Positions 1 to 14,214 of a DNA stretch of 64,000 nt are shown here, piece after piece. Source of the DNA: Osedax fenrisi (lineage: Eukaryota; Annelida; Polychaeta; Sabellida; Siboglinidae); NCBI GenBank assembly GCA_964019155.1, contig OZ025241.1, positions 2,478,559 through 2,542,558 on the forward strand, in the 5' to 3' direction. The position numbers were made by a program, and so were the translations under genes. The notes beneath the pieces were generated by a model. That model did not search any database. It had not been told where the DNA came from and worked only from the letters and a program-made list of their open reading frames with translations. Each line of letters opens with the position of its first letter. The first letter of the stretch is position 1.

Positions 1-404
1 CCTATAGGCTAATTATAATTATAATTTGGAATTTAAATTATAATTTGTGAATCTATGCATGATAAAAATATAACTCATTGCAACCGGTCATATACAAATT
101 AGATTAGTGGACACATGAAATATATACATATGTTTTAAGAAATATTTTCCAACATTTGTCGATAATAATTAATACAAAAAATATGTTTAATGTTATGAAA
201 TATATTAATATAAATATTACTATATAATTGGATAAATGTATGCAATGTATAGGGGCGCAGGAAGGTATATTTCACAAGAGGGGTCCGCTAATTTATAATA
301 TATTATTAGTATATATATGTATACTTACTTGATTTTAGTCGAGTTCTCACTCAACCAGATCTTGCAATTTCTGTCCATCATTAGTGTCCGTAATTCGTCT
401 TCTT

Positions 405-652
405 CACAGTCACAGTCACAGTCACAGTCACAGTCACAGTCACAATTACAGTCATAGGCTCAGTCATAGTCACAGTCACAGTCACAGTCGCAGTCGTAGT
501 CACAGTCACAGTCAAGGTCACAGTCGCTGTCACAGTCACAATCACAGTCATAGTCACAGTCACAGTCACAGTCGTAATCACAGTCAAGGTCACAGTCACA
601 GTCAAGGTCACAGTCACAGTCATAGTCGCAGTCGTAGTCGTAGTCTATGAAT
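405..652. repeat. (CACAGT)n minisatellite
   Basis: About 40 imperfect copies of the hexamer CACAGT with variants TCATAG, CGCAGT and CAAGGT. It is open on both strands as His-Ser and Thr-Val repeats, which I attribute to the period being a multiple of three rather than to a gene. Confidence 0.92.
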
Positions 653-719
653 GTATTGTGTTGTCTCCCTCTTTTTCGTATGCTGTCATTTGGTTTCCAT
701 TAAGTTATATGCTAGTACG

Positions 720-957
720 ACGGTGTTCTTTATGCAGTGACCTACTAGTCGCAATCTTCTTTGTTTTATCACATCAGAGATATTTGACATACCCCTGTAC
801 AGTTGTGTATTGGTGACCTTATCTTTCCATTATATATTTGTTGCCATTCTAAGTAACCTGATATAACAATCATCGAGTTTCTTACGTATTGTGGAATCTA
901 TTGTCCAGCATTCGCTACCATATATTATTATATATAATATTATATGGTAGCGAAGGC

Positions 958-990
<33 letters not shown>

Positions 991-2650
991 TTTATTTATT
1001 GAATCGCACATATAATAATATCGGATACAAATGGACCCATCAAGAAGTCATAGACTTGAACATGTTATAAATAACTGTGAGGAGCCCCGGACAATACAAA
1101 ACAAATAGTAACATTTTTTTTCTTGTGTTTTGATTTATCGTTTATTAAATTCTTGATAAACACAAGAGAAAAACAAGAAATATCTGGAGTCGAACATATA
1201 TATATATATATATATATATGTTCGATTGCAGCTTTGGAAGTTCTTATTTTCAAACTGTTTTCCATGTTGAGTTCCAGATTGATTTCATATTGTATATTGC
1301 TGACCATGATAAATTTTGCGAATTTCAAAATAATGTTGTTAGCTAGCTATCCATGACCCCCGATATTTAAAAGAGTAACATTGTTAATCAGCGTGCCACT
1401 ATTTTGTATTCTAATGTTGACCGGGATTGTGTGATTGAATTTCATGCCTTCGGTTTTCTTTGAGATAAATTGAAGAACAATGTTAGTTATTTATGTTTCA
1501 ATGGATGTTAGTAAATGTTGAGCTTACATGTTCGACTTCTTGTGATATAAGTTCTATATCATCTGCGTAATTGAGGTATGTTAGCTGTATTGCTGGATAT
1601 CGTATCCCTTGTCGTTATATTATTTCAAGTCCGAAGTATGCTTCTTGTCCGTCAATGGCTTGTCGCATGGTGTAATCCAGTGTGATCACAAAGAGAAAAA
1701 GCGCTAGTGTGTCACTTTGCAAGACTCCCTTCGTATTTGAAAGTTTTAGGTCTCTCCATCAGGTGTTATAACAGGTGAATAAGTGTATTTATACGTTAAG
1801 GTAATCGCGTGTATAATGTTGTACGGTATACCTTATGATTCTAGTATACTGAGCATTATGACTCTGTTGATATATACAATATACTGTGAATACCTTCTTA
1901 AATTCGACAACAATTATAATAAAATTAAGATTGTGACTTTTCACTCCTTTGATTACTCGTCTGAGAGCTAATATGTGTGATATCGTAGATCGCCAGGTCA
2001 GAATCCGTTTTTATGGTGACGTAGTTTTGGAGTTTTGTATGGTTGAATTCGATTTAGTATCATTTTATTCGTCATTTTAGCTGATTATAGTGCTATGATA
2101 GTCCTCAGTATTTCCCTGCTTCTTCAAGATTACCGGATTTGGGAAATGTAACTATGTTGCATGTTAGCAATTGTGATGGTATTTCACGTCGTGTGAGTAA
2201 CTTGTTAGTGAACTCGACCATGATGTCATCGAAGTTGCCGTATTTGAGGATTTATGTAGCGATACCGTGGGCTCTGCAGCTTTACCGTCTATTATATGTC
2301 CATTTACCTTGCTATATTCTTCGTTCGTGAAATGTTCAGTTTTTAGAGCGAGATTACTTTCACTGATAGTCTTGATTTTTATGAAACTTATTTCATGTAG
2401 CTGTACCTCAACAAGCAGTTTCTTAAAGTGTTCGTACCTTTTTCTTACACGATCCTCCTTGCTAATGGCCTTGATTTTCCCTCTTTTTGGGTTTCTCCGT
2501 CCAGTCACTTTGTTAATTAACTTCCAGTTATCTGCATGTCTACTTTGTTCATTGGATTGTTCAATACATTTGATATTGTAGTTTAGAATGTCAGCTTCAA
2601 TGGTGTCGTATTCTTCTTGTAGAAGTTGTTTAGATAGTTTTTCTTATTAC
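720..2650 (-). pseudogene. Decayed LINE reverse transcriptase
   Basis: Read on the minus strand, fragments line up in ORF2 order: EDRVRKRYEHFKKLLVE near 2,440, GVLQSDTLALFLFVITLDY near 1,700, YLNYADDIELIS (YADD at 1,558-1,569), and near 900 SECWTIDSTIRKKLDDCYI and RLLRMATNI. These are typical of an animal non-LTR retrotransposon. Many stops and frameshifts and an AT insertion; not coding now. Confidence 0.85.
960..1030. repeat. (TAA)n plus ATTTATTTATTGAA motif
   Basis: The same motif recurs at 4,917-4,945 and 49,465-49,490, each beside a (TAA)-rich run. Read on the minus strand it resembles a retroelement 3' tail (CAATAAATAAA then TTA repeats). Confidence 0.6.
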
Positions 2651-3712
2651 TCATTTGTGTTTAGAACGTTTTTCTTAAGACTGCATGTGAAATAATTCAA
2701 TAGTCTCATTTTGAATTTACCCTGATATTATATGTATTTTCTTATTATTAATAGTTACAATATTTAACCATGCATCTAATTGGTAAATTTAATTTTATCT
2801 TAATTTAATAGTTACTCTTAGGAATTTGCCCTAAATATGTATTTTACCTCTAAAAGTTATGTTTTCTTGAGCAATGTATCTTATAGAAGTAAATATCGCT
2901 CACTAAATAATATTTGTATTGTATATGTCATTTTTATTATATATAATCATTAAATCTTAAATACTATTTCTATTCTCGATTCCATTGACATAGGCCTACT
3001 ATGCATATTAGATTTTCCATAACTAATATAAACTACATCGTTCCATTGTATTCTTCAAATATGAATGACTATTAATTATAAATGCTTATATATTATTATT
3101 AATTATATGAATGGATTTAAAACAATAGTTCAGATAGTATTATAATATTCCAAAACTATCATCATTATGTTTATTATTTCAATTCAATAGAAGGAACTTA
3201 CGTTAACATTGAGGTAATTTAAAATCCACATAATTATGTCCAATTTATTAACAAATATTAATTGAAATCTAATAAATATTAAATAATATTCTGACTAAAA
3301 ATTTAAGATTATAATATATATTTTACTAATAGTCGCTATCTACTAACATTACATTTTCTCTAAACTATAAACACATTATTAAATTATTTTGTAAATATTC
3401 GCCAGAACAGGGAGGTCCAAATAAATCCGGACCCCCCTTATTTATAAATGGGGGGGGTCCGGACACCCACGATCCACCTTGTTCTTGCGCCCCTAGCAAC
3501 GTAGCACATGTATCATACAAATGTGATTAATGATAGATTTTTAAATAATCAGTGGATACACTATTGTATTTTTTGTTATTATGAAAATAAACGAAAGATG
3601 AATTCAGAAATATGAGACAAGAAAGAAATGAACAAAATTAAAGAATACAATAACAATAATATAAAAACTATATAATCTCACTATCAGTTTTGTCTTTTAT
3701 ATCCATGTTGCA

Positions 3713-3762
<50 letters not shown>

Positions 3763-4012
3763 GAATGTATGTTATAAATATACATAGGTGTATATCTATG
3801 TATTATAAGCTATTTACTGTTTATGTTGTATTGTTTTTATTTAGCTTGATTCATAATTAATATTAATATATATGTTCTTATGTAAACATTTAGTGATATT
3901 TATGTGAATAAGGTCATATTTAAACATGTATAGTAAACATATGAGAAATTGAAACGAATAATTTGTAATTTATAATTGTAGGTCCTATATACGTATATAT
4001 AATATACAATGT

Positions 4013-4053
<41 letters not shown>

Positions 4054-4249
4054 GTGATATTTGTTCGAAATAAGATTTGTTCTTAACACATTACTATTAA
4101 TAAAAAGAAAATGTTATGATACTAGTAGATATGTAATCTAATTAAATTAAATTGTAACTATTATTTGAATTTAATTCAATTATTATTGTATAATAATATT
4201 TTCAATTATATCAATTTTTGTTTACAAAATTGATTTTGTTATATTCAAA
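2651..4249. other. No gene seen
   Basis: AT-rich DNA. It holds a foldback around 3,420-3,475 (GTCCGGAC on both sides of a G run), an (AT)n run at 3,717-3,759 and another at 4,020-4,050. No EGF-like exon was found here, so the upstream exons of the EGF gene lie elsewhere. Confidence 0.5.
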
Positions 4250-4725
4250 CTATAGTAAAACCAAGGATTTTCCGAAGGAAAGATATAACACTTACGCGAA
4301 ATCGTGTAATTCGAATTTGTATTTAAAATACCCCAGTGCCACCTATAGCGGGTTACTTTTAGGAACTATGTGTTGTTTATAATGTAAATTCGTATTTAAC
4401 TATACACTTTTAAAATGTTAAATAATATGCTTTAAATTAATATTTATATGATGAAAACTAAGTGTTCATTACTAATATATAACAAACAAATATGATATGT
4501 ATGTTTTAAATGCTATAAGTATATATTTAGTAAGTAAAAGCTAATTTATATTGCATGTAATTTAATAGAGCAATGAAAACATTGTTGTATGCAAACATAG
4601 CCGAACCTTAATCTATTTCAGTGATTTCGATACTACAACTAGCAGCGGTTGGGGATATTACTAAATTACGTTGCATGCATAGTGAGTGTTATATCTTTGC
4701 TTCGCAAAATCTTGGTAAAACTATA
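4250..4725. mobile_element. MITE-like element with 42-bp inverted repeats
   Basis: Left arm 4,250-4,292 and right arm 4,684-4,725 are inverted copies with a few mismatches, sharing AAAGATATAACACT and TATAG...ACCAAG. The interior of about 390 bp has no coding potential. Confidence 0.7.
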
Positions 4726-4775
4726 AAAACTATAGAAAAAGTTTATCATATTTACTAACTGATACACACATATAG

Positions 4776-4898
4776 GTAATACAAATGCTAGGTGTGCTAT
4801 GGATAAGAATTATAATTGTAAATGTATGAGTAACTCAACGCAAATATACTGCAATGTTAATAAAAATCAATGTTCAACTAATAAATGCCCACTCAATG
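4776..4898 (+). CDS. EGF gene exon a
   Basis: Reads NARCAMDKNYNCKCMSNSTQ, then NQCSTNKCPLNG. Second half of one EGF module and first half of the next; phase 1 at both ends; donor GTAAAC. Confidence 0.8.
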
Positions 4899-7841
4899 GT
4901 AAACTCTTATAGATATAATAATATAATAATATTTATTTATTGAAATGTCATATAGGAAATGTAACAGAAATGTCCTATATATATATATATAGATTTAAAA
5001 AAAGCATTTGATACTGTAAATCATGATATACTTTTAAAAAAATTAGAATATTATGGTTTCAGAGGTAAATCAATGACATTATTAAATAGCTATTTAAGTA
5101 ATAAAAGACAGATTACTAAACTAGGTGAAAATAGTTCTTCAAAGTTGAATATAAATATAGGAGTTCCGCAAGGATCTATTTTAGGACCAATATTATTTAT
5201 ATTATATATAAATGATATACATACATGTTTAGACATATCTGATGATAGAAATTTGATACTTTTTGCTGATGATACATCTCTTAGCATTCGTAAAAATAAT
5301 AATATAGATTTAACTAATCAGTTAATATCGGACGGCAATTCCTTATATGAGTGGCTTAATTTAAACAAATTGAAATTGAATACGGCAAAAACAAAAATTC
5401 TTATATACAAAGGTGCATCATTAACTTCAAATATGTATTCAAAGCCAACAATTATCTATATGTAAAAAACATATAATTTTTTGGTCGTTATATTGGATAC
5501 AAAGTTAGATTTTAAACAATATATAATAAGTATTCAAATTAAATTATTTAAAATTATATATATGTTAAAAAAACTTAGTACTATTCTCCCGAAAAAAATA
5601 CTCTATTTATTATATAATTCTTTATTTTTCCTCATATATTGTGTTGCTTGGAATTATGGGGAAATGTATACTTTAGTAATATATATGAAATAGAATTATT
5701 ACAAAAAAAAGTCATTAGAATTATTAATAAAGATAATTATTTATAATCAGAAATGGAACTTTTATTTTATCTAGGACAAATTCTCTATTTATTAATTCTA
5801 ATATATTAAAGTTACGAGATCTTATTATCTATAAGAATATTTTGTTTATGCATAATATATTTATAGGTAATTGTCCAAAAACTATGAATAACATTTTTGT
5901 AAGGAGATATAATAAATATAGATATTCAACTTTTAATTATACTCTACCATACATAAAACATACACGATATCATAATTCAATATTATTTTCTGGTCCAAAA
6001 AAATGGAATGAAATTATTAAAAATCCATGTATTTCAATGCATTTAAAAAATAATAATTTTAAAAATATTAAAAAAAAATACCTCTTAAAACAGTTTTCAT
6101 AGATATTATTCATATACATTTTTTAATAGATTTATTCTTATTCTTCTTTTTATTCATTTATTTTAATATATTTATTTACTCATTGTTTATTTGTTTATAA
6201 AAGTATTTTCCCTTACAGTATTAACTTTTTTTTTAAATCTCTAATTTAAATTTTTATTATATTTAATCTTCATTTTTATTTCGTTTATATAAGGTATTTT
6301 TCTTTTCAGTATTAGAATTTTTAATAAATGTATTCTTCTTCTTTTTATTCATTTATTAAAAAATGTATTAAAAAATCTGTAATATATTTTTTTAGATTAA
6401 TTTTTAACGCTCATTTCAGTTATGTTTTTAGTTTTTACATATCGGGTTTAGTTTTTTTATTTTTTCAATTTAAAATATTTTTTTTTGCCTTTTTTCTCAA
6501 TTTTTAAAAGTTTTTTAAATCATACTATTTAATGTATTTAAAATTACTCAATTTATAACTAGTTTATATTATTAACCATATATTATACTTATTTATATAT
6601 TCTATATTATTATTTTATAAATATAAATGATATATTTATTTATGAATAAAATAAAAAAATAAGTTTCGGGTAAAAAATAATTAAGTTTATTTAATAATAA
6701 ATACTATACAAAATAATACAAATCAATTTAAGAAAGAACATTTTAATTTTCTTCTTCTATTGCTAATCTCTGCACCATCCCTCTTCAAACATCAACAATA
6801 GTCTGCTAACATATTAATATTCCAATATCCTTGATATCGTTCTTCCATTGTAGCTAAATCCTTGCTCCTCTCACTGTAATCTCCACAATTGTTATGAAAG
6901 TAATCCAAGTGCGAATTTAGAAAATGCATTTTAATGGAAATTCGAGCTCCAATTTTATGGTATTAGCGCATGAGATATTTTACCCTAACTATAAAATCAT
7001 GACCTCTTCGATTTCCAAGCAAATGTTCATCTATATATTTAAATGCATTCCATGAATCTCTTTAATCACGTGTCATTGTTATATTCAAATGTCTATCTCT
7101 TATAAATTCACGAATTTGATTCATCAAAAATACCTGCCTCGAGTTTAGCTTTAAGTTAGGCTTTGGTTCCCATATACAGTATAAACACACATATGTTTAT
7201 ACAAATATACTATATTAATATGACTATAGTCTATATATATATATATCCAAATCCCGTTATATCTATAGATATAACCAAGACCTCCTATAACCTCGGTTAT
7301 AGGAGGTATTGATATAACGGGACGAGGGTCGCTATGAAATATTCGCGTGTACAACTCGCCGATAGTAATAGACTGATTCATTATCAATGATTCATTATCT
7401 AAAGATAATATACACACACACACACGCGCGCGTCATCGTATAGGAGATTGCTTGGCAGCCGATGAAATGTACACGTGCCATTGTTCTATCGAATGGAAAG
7501 GACGGCTATGCGACGAGCGTAAGGACGGGTGCGAACTCGGCAACGAATGTAGCCTGGATTCGCATTGTTCATCGTTACCTGACTACACGTATTCTTGTAT
7601 CTGCTTACCAGGTAACTACTAGGGTAAATACTAGGGTAACTACTATAGTAGTACCCTATAGGGGTGATGGAACGATTTCGTACGTAGGGGGGACCGACCA
7701 ATCGAAATAAATGTTGTGGTAAAAGCAGGGGGGACCAATACATAGGAGGTACCCCTAGATTTTAAATTGGGGGACATATCCTCCCGCCCCCCCCTGTTTC
7801 AGCACCCCTATTAACTATACATGTAATATATCGTATAATAA

Positions 7842-7886
<45 letters not shown>

Positions 7887-8291
7887 TATAAGGGTTTATG
7901 TTTGAGATGAATCTTGAAAGGTATAATTAATATAAAATAAAATATATTGTGTAGAATTTTAATTTCTAAAATATAAGTTTGTAAATTATTTTGCAGTAAT
8001 GACAAATTGTTATTAATTGTATTTTACAATCATAGTATTACTTAAAATACACTTCATTGGATTAATTTATGTTAAAGTTTTGTTTAAGTTATGTTAAAGT
8101 CAAACTTGATGAAATTAATGTGATTATTTTATATCAGCTAATCTATACACTAATATTTGTATTGTGTTAATGTATTAATTAAATAATAATAATTTAAACT
8201 AAATACCTAATTGATTAGATGAAATTAATGTATTAATTAACATTCTACTATAGTAATGTAAAAGTAATGTTGCTATTAATTAGAAGCTATA

Positions 8292-8330
<39 letters not shown>

Positions 8331-10266
8331 CAACATTATTTTTCTAAACTAATTAAATATAATTCTGAAACGCGGAAAGGTTATAATGAAATTTTAATAT
8401 TATAATATATGATAGGTATATATATGAGATAAACCTATATATGAGAAATATTATATTATTATGTGCAATATTAAATATGATCAATATTATAATATTACGA
8501 CATAATTCATTCATATATGTATAAGAACACAGTTCATATAAAGTAGTCCTATAATATTATATTACTTAATTATAATAATAATTAAATTTGTAGTTTGATA
8601 AATATTAAATTAATAACTATATTAATATCGCTAGCCTATTACTTAATTATAATAATAAACAAACTTCACATCGCTAATCGTATAGGAACCTATGGCAAGC
8701 TGTGTAAGAAATCGCACGTTTGTTCTGACAATGATACGTGTAAGAATGGAGCGCAATGCACTCAACTCCTCGACGATAAACATTTCTGTTCGTGTAAAAT
8801 CGGATCATACAATGGTGACTTCTGCGAAAAGAGACTGGGTCAGTACCGCTATAATGAAGTCAGTGTTCTACCACTCTGGTAGCGTAGACGTGCGTCATCT
8901 AATCGTATAATATAAACATTATGCTAAACACATTAATATATCATGTATAAATTAGTTCATAGTTATTATATATTATCGTATAAAAGTATTATCATATAGA
9001 CGTTGAGGGGATATTATAGCAATTTGGTTATAAAAAAGTGAAAAGGAAGTGAAAACGTAATCTAAGTTCCTGGATATTATAAAATAAATAACAATATATA
9101 ATACATATCAGGTATAACATATTAGTAACTACACTTTAGTATGTACAAAGATGTGTAACAACGGAGGGACGTGTTTGGTTCAAAATAACACTGAGAAATG
9201 CCTCTGCAAGGGAATGTTTTATGGCGAAACCTGTGACGATGAGAGATGTAAGTAAAGTGTATTGATACACACGTATTGTGTTAAATACATAGTGTGTAAC
9301 GTATTATGTGTAATTATAACGAGTATTTAATAATTTAAAAACAATCTTATAGGCATATATTAAAATGTAATAATTTAATAATTGTAATATATTATTAGGT
9401 ATATTCATAAATGTACTTTATATTTATAATGATATTTATTTATACATTATATATTATAATTTAACTTCCTTTATAATATGCGATCGAATATTCGAATATA
9501 ATATAATTAACATTTAATCTGTATTATCAAGACCTCCTATAACCTCTATAACCTATAGAGGTTATAGGAGGTCTTGGTATTATATATATATAATATATAT
9601 TATCACAGAATTATTAATTCGATAGTTTTATAAAAATACAATATTTTATATTTTATAAATTTGTAATTGTAGAATTTTTCAAAATAAATAAGATTTCTAT
9701 TCCGTATATATACTATATACAATATATTGATATGTGTGCATTTCAATTCTACTAAGTATGTAAATAACTAATTAAATAATTTATTTATATAATCATTATA
9801 TTCTAAAATCTCACAATCTCGTGTTGAGAATATATAAATACAAATAAATATATAAATTAATTAAATTGTTAACAACAAAAGTTGTAACTTCTTTTTGAAT
9901 TGATAATGACTCCTAAGGTGTAATGTCTTGAACATATATATTATATATGCAACAATATAGTAGTTAACGAATAAATAATCTATTAATTAAAGTAATCACT
10001 TCCCACAGACTCTAGGCAACATTTTACACTGTTGTTTACTAATCAAACTACCCGAATACCAAATATCAACTTGAATGAATTCAAAAAGGTGCTTAGGTAC
10101 TTAGTTGGGGATCTAACTTTGGATATTTTGATGGTTAAAAGTAGTTGCATTACATCCAATGGGTTTGATATATTTATATTGGCGTGCGCGGCATGCGGGT
10201 ATCTTTATTAGATCACATATGAGATCGAATTCTACTATTTTATATATATATTAATATATCACTGTA

Positions 10267-10297
<31 letters not shown>

Positions 10298-10996
10298 CCA
10301 TGTAAATGTGAATAATCGCTACCAATAATAATAATGACCATATAGGGAAAAAGACACAATGGTATTCGATCTGATAATTAAAGATAATAGTTCTAATTGT
10401 ATTAACGCTCCGGGTATAGAACGATCAAAAGATGTTTGTTATAAATTGAGATATGCTTTGGAAGTATATCCGGACCATATGAAAACGTTCAACTATTTAA
10501 AACAATCGGAAGACTGTGACTTCAGCAAGTTCCCAACCAACGAAAAGTTCATGACCAAGAAAGAGGTATGTATATAAATAATGTATACGAGAGTTTAAAT
10601 TGTATTATAACCCTGAAATGATTTAATTTGTCAATGGGTAAAGCTTAGAAAACTCTATTTATATTTTAATATATTAAAAGAACTAAATTTCTGTATTATA
10701 CTGTGTATATGTTACCTTTCCATGTCGAGATTGCTCGCCAGTCCATGACATACTTCTTCAATCATTCTATATGATTCATCGCCGTCTTTATTTCATCTAT
10801 CGTTAGCATATCACTATCATCCCACAGTTTATCTATGTAGGTCTTCGCTGGGCGTCCACGAGTATGTTTATCAGGTCGTGTTTGCCAGTGTATCAGTTCG
10901 CTCTCTAATTCATCTTTGCTTATTCAGCAGTGACCAGCGAACCTCATTCTTTGCATGTGTATTCAGTACATAATCATTGGAATATCACCAAATGTG

Positions 10997-11041
<45 letters not shown>

Positions 11042-11100
11042 CTTATATATATAATGTAAGTAATAATACTACACATTTGTTTATTTGAATGTATAGTATA

Positions 11101-11148
<48 letters not shown>

Positions 11149-11708
11149 TATACATTGTATACTTAACATAACTTTACACTAATGATAAATTATTCTAAAA
11201 TACACAATAATATAATTCTTATGCTAATACAACTTACTCTAACAGCATGTCATTGTTCATATATATATGTATATTATATATAGTATATGCCTATGATCAG
11301 TAATTAGTTGCGTATGCTATAGCAAATAGATCATATATGATCTTAATACTAATTATATATCCATGAGATGATTCACTCTGATGATAATAATGATTATATT
11401 TATTATTGTCCATATTTACTAGGTTTACCCTATTAATTTACCCTATTAATAATAACCTAGTATATACTATTCGTGATAATTAATTATTAATTATAATAAT
11501 ATTTATATAAATAATTATGTATACATACTAATAGTATATATACTAATATAGTATACTAATAGTATATATACAATCTAATAACACGATTTTATAAATATTA
11601 CCTTAACTTCATATTCAATTTGTTTATAATTAAATCATCCCTTTAATAAAGAAATATTATTATTATATAAATTTATTATGTATATATTTATTATTATATA
11701 TATATTAT

Positions 11709-11764
<56 letters not shown>

Positions 11765-13476
11765 ATAAATATATACATATACATATTCATTTTGGAAAAT
11801 TGTATCTAGTAAATTAAAAAAAAACTTATCAATACAAAATAATATTGATAATGTACATGGCTTATCTGATATTGTAAAATTCTGGTTCAATCATTATAGT
11901 TGCATTTTCAATAGATGCAAAGATGGTCATTACCCCTACCAAATAGTGGATATTAATGAAATAGTTTATACAGATAGAAATGAAATATCATCTATTATTA
12001 AGACTATTAAAAAAGGTAAAAATGTGGGTCCTGATGGATTATCAGTTGAACACATTAATTATGCAGATAATACTATTATAGATACACTAGTATTACTAAT
12101 CAATAACATGTTTCTAAATTCTTATTTCCCGAGTAAGTTAATTGAATCATATATTTTACCCATTATTAAAAATAAAAACAAAAGAACTACTGATTCAGCG
12201 AATTATAGGCCCATATGTATCTCTAATGTAATTTGTAAGATAATTGAGAAAGTAATTTACAATAGAATATATAAACTATTATCTACTCATGATAATCAAT
12301 TTGGTTTTAAAGCAAAGCTTGGCACGGAAATGTGTGTCTTTTCCCTAAAACAGTTGATCAATGATTATAAAAATAACAACACAAATATGTTTGTTGCATT
12401 TTTAGATGCATCCAAAGCATTTGATAATATAAGTCACAATATACTATTCGAAAGATTAAGGAATAAAAATGTTCCTATATACTTAATTAATTTTCTAAAT
12501 TATTGGTATCGAAATCAGCGTATATATATTAAATGGGGAAGCTATAATTCTGATACGTTTAGTGTTGCTAATGGAGTGCGTCAAGGTGGGATATTATCAC
12601 CTTTACTATATAATATTTATACTGATCCAATGATAGGTAATCTGAACTCTATTAAAACTGGGTATTGTATTAATGGAAATATAATAAATAATTTGTGTTA
12701 TGCGGATGACACAACCTTATTCTCACCCTCGCTATCTGGTTTGCAGCTGTTGATTGATTGTTGTCAGAAGTTTGCAAATAGTAATAAAATAACATATAAT
12801 ATTGAAAAATCTGTTATCCTACCAATTTATTATAACAAATCTCATCATAATCCAATTAAGCTACGTATTGGAAATACATGCTTGAGAGTAGTAAAAGCTT
12901 ATAAGTATCTTGGACACTGGATTTCTGATAATTTATCTGATGAGATGGATATAAACTGTAATATTAAACGTCTTTACACAACTAGCTATTCTCTATCTAA
13001 TAGATTTAGAAACTGCTCGAAATATGTATGTATATTGCTTTTTAAAACATTCTGCTCTAATATGTATCTTTGTAGTCTATGGGATACAGATAATGCTTAC
13101 TTTAAAAAAATTCAAGTAGCATATAATAATGCATATCGCATATCCCTTGGCTATAAACCTAGATGCAGTGCATCCGAAATGTACCTATATGATAATGTCG
13201 ATAATATTATTATAAAATTACGTAAGTCGTATTACTCACTATATAATCGTGTTAAATTATCTGACAATTCTATTATTAAAATGATATATTTATATAATGT
13301 TTCTCGCCCGTCGTCAATATTTAAAACATGGTGTACATCATTGTTTTTTTAACTATATATTATTTGTAATTATATACTTATATATATAGATATGTGTTGT
13401 ATAGTTGTATTTAATTTTTTTTTTGTTTTGTTTATCTATGGACTGTTTATGTCTGACTCAAATAAATAATAATAAT

Positions 13477-13530
<54 letters not shown>

Positions 13531-13839
13531 ATATATATTATGCTATATATATACCTACTAATAATATCAACATACACGTTCAAAAAATTGCTAATATCTT
13601 TTAAAATATTTATTTTAATAAATTATTTATATGAAGATTAGAATATCTATATGAACATCACAAATTAAATAATATATATAGGTATATATATTTTATATTA
13701 TATATGTATAGTATCGATGATCTCCATGATAATATGTTATTTTAATGAAATTTATTAATGAATGGTTATATAAATTATAATTTGTATCTCTATATTTAAC
13801 TATACAAACCTTTGTATTTATATATATATTATTATATTA

Positions 13840-13886
<47 letters not shown>

Positions 13887-14177
13887 TATATATTATGCTA
13901 TATATATACCTACTAATAATATCAACATACACGTTCAAAAAATTGCTAATATCTTTTAAAATATTTATTTTAATAAATTATTTATATGAAGATTAGAATA
14001 TCTATATGAACATCACAAATTAAATAATATATATAGGTATATATATTTTATATTATATATGTATAGTATCGATGATCTCCATGATAATATGTTATTTTAA
14101 TGAAATTTATTAATGAATGGTTATATAAATTATAATTTGTATCTCTATATTTAACTATACATACCTATGTATTTATA

Positions 14178-14214
<37 letters not shown>

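Larger units (their letters stand above)
252..3493. mobile_element. Possible composite TA-flanked TIR element
   Basis: GGGGCGCAGGAA at 252 and its near-complement TTCTTGCGCCCC ending at 3,493 are each bordered by TA. The ends resemble those of the 140-150 bp elements at 7,661 and 19,642. The interior holds a (CACAGT)n array and LINE debris. The two ends may be unrelated insertions. Confidence 0.35.

Noticed and set aside
1065..1356. Overlapping open frames on both strands with IYIYIYI runs
   Set aside because: They run through an (AT)n tract inside a decayed LINE; the IY runs come from the microsatellite.
3400..3500. Rho-independent-like terminator (G-run foldback)
   Set aside because: The context is eukaryotic and the foldback belongs to the GGGGCGC element family.
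7462..7710. Open frame starting MKCTRAIVLSNGKDGY
   Set aside because: Wrong frame over EGF exon b; the correct frame has EGF cysteine spacing.
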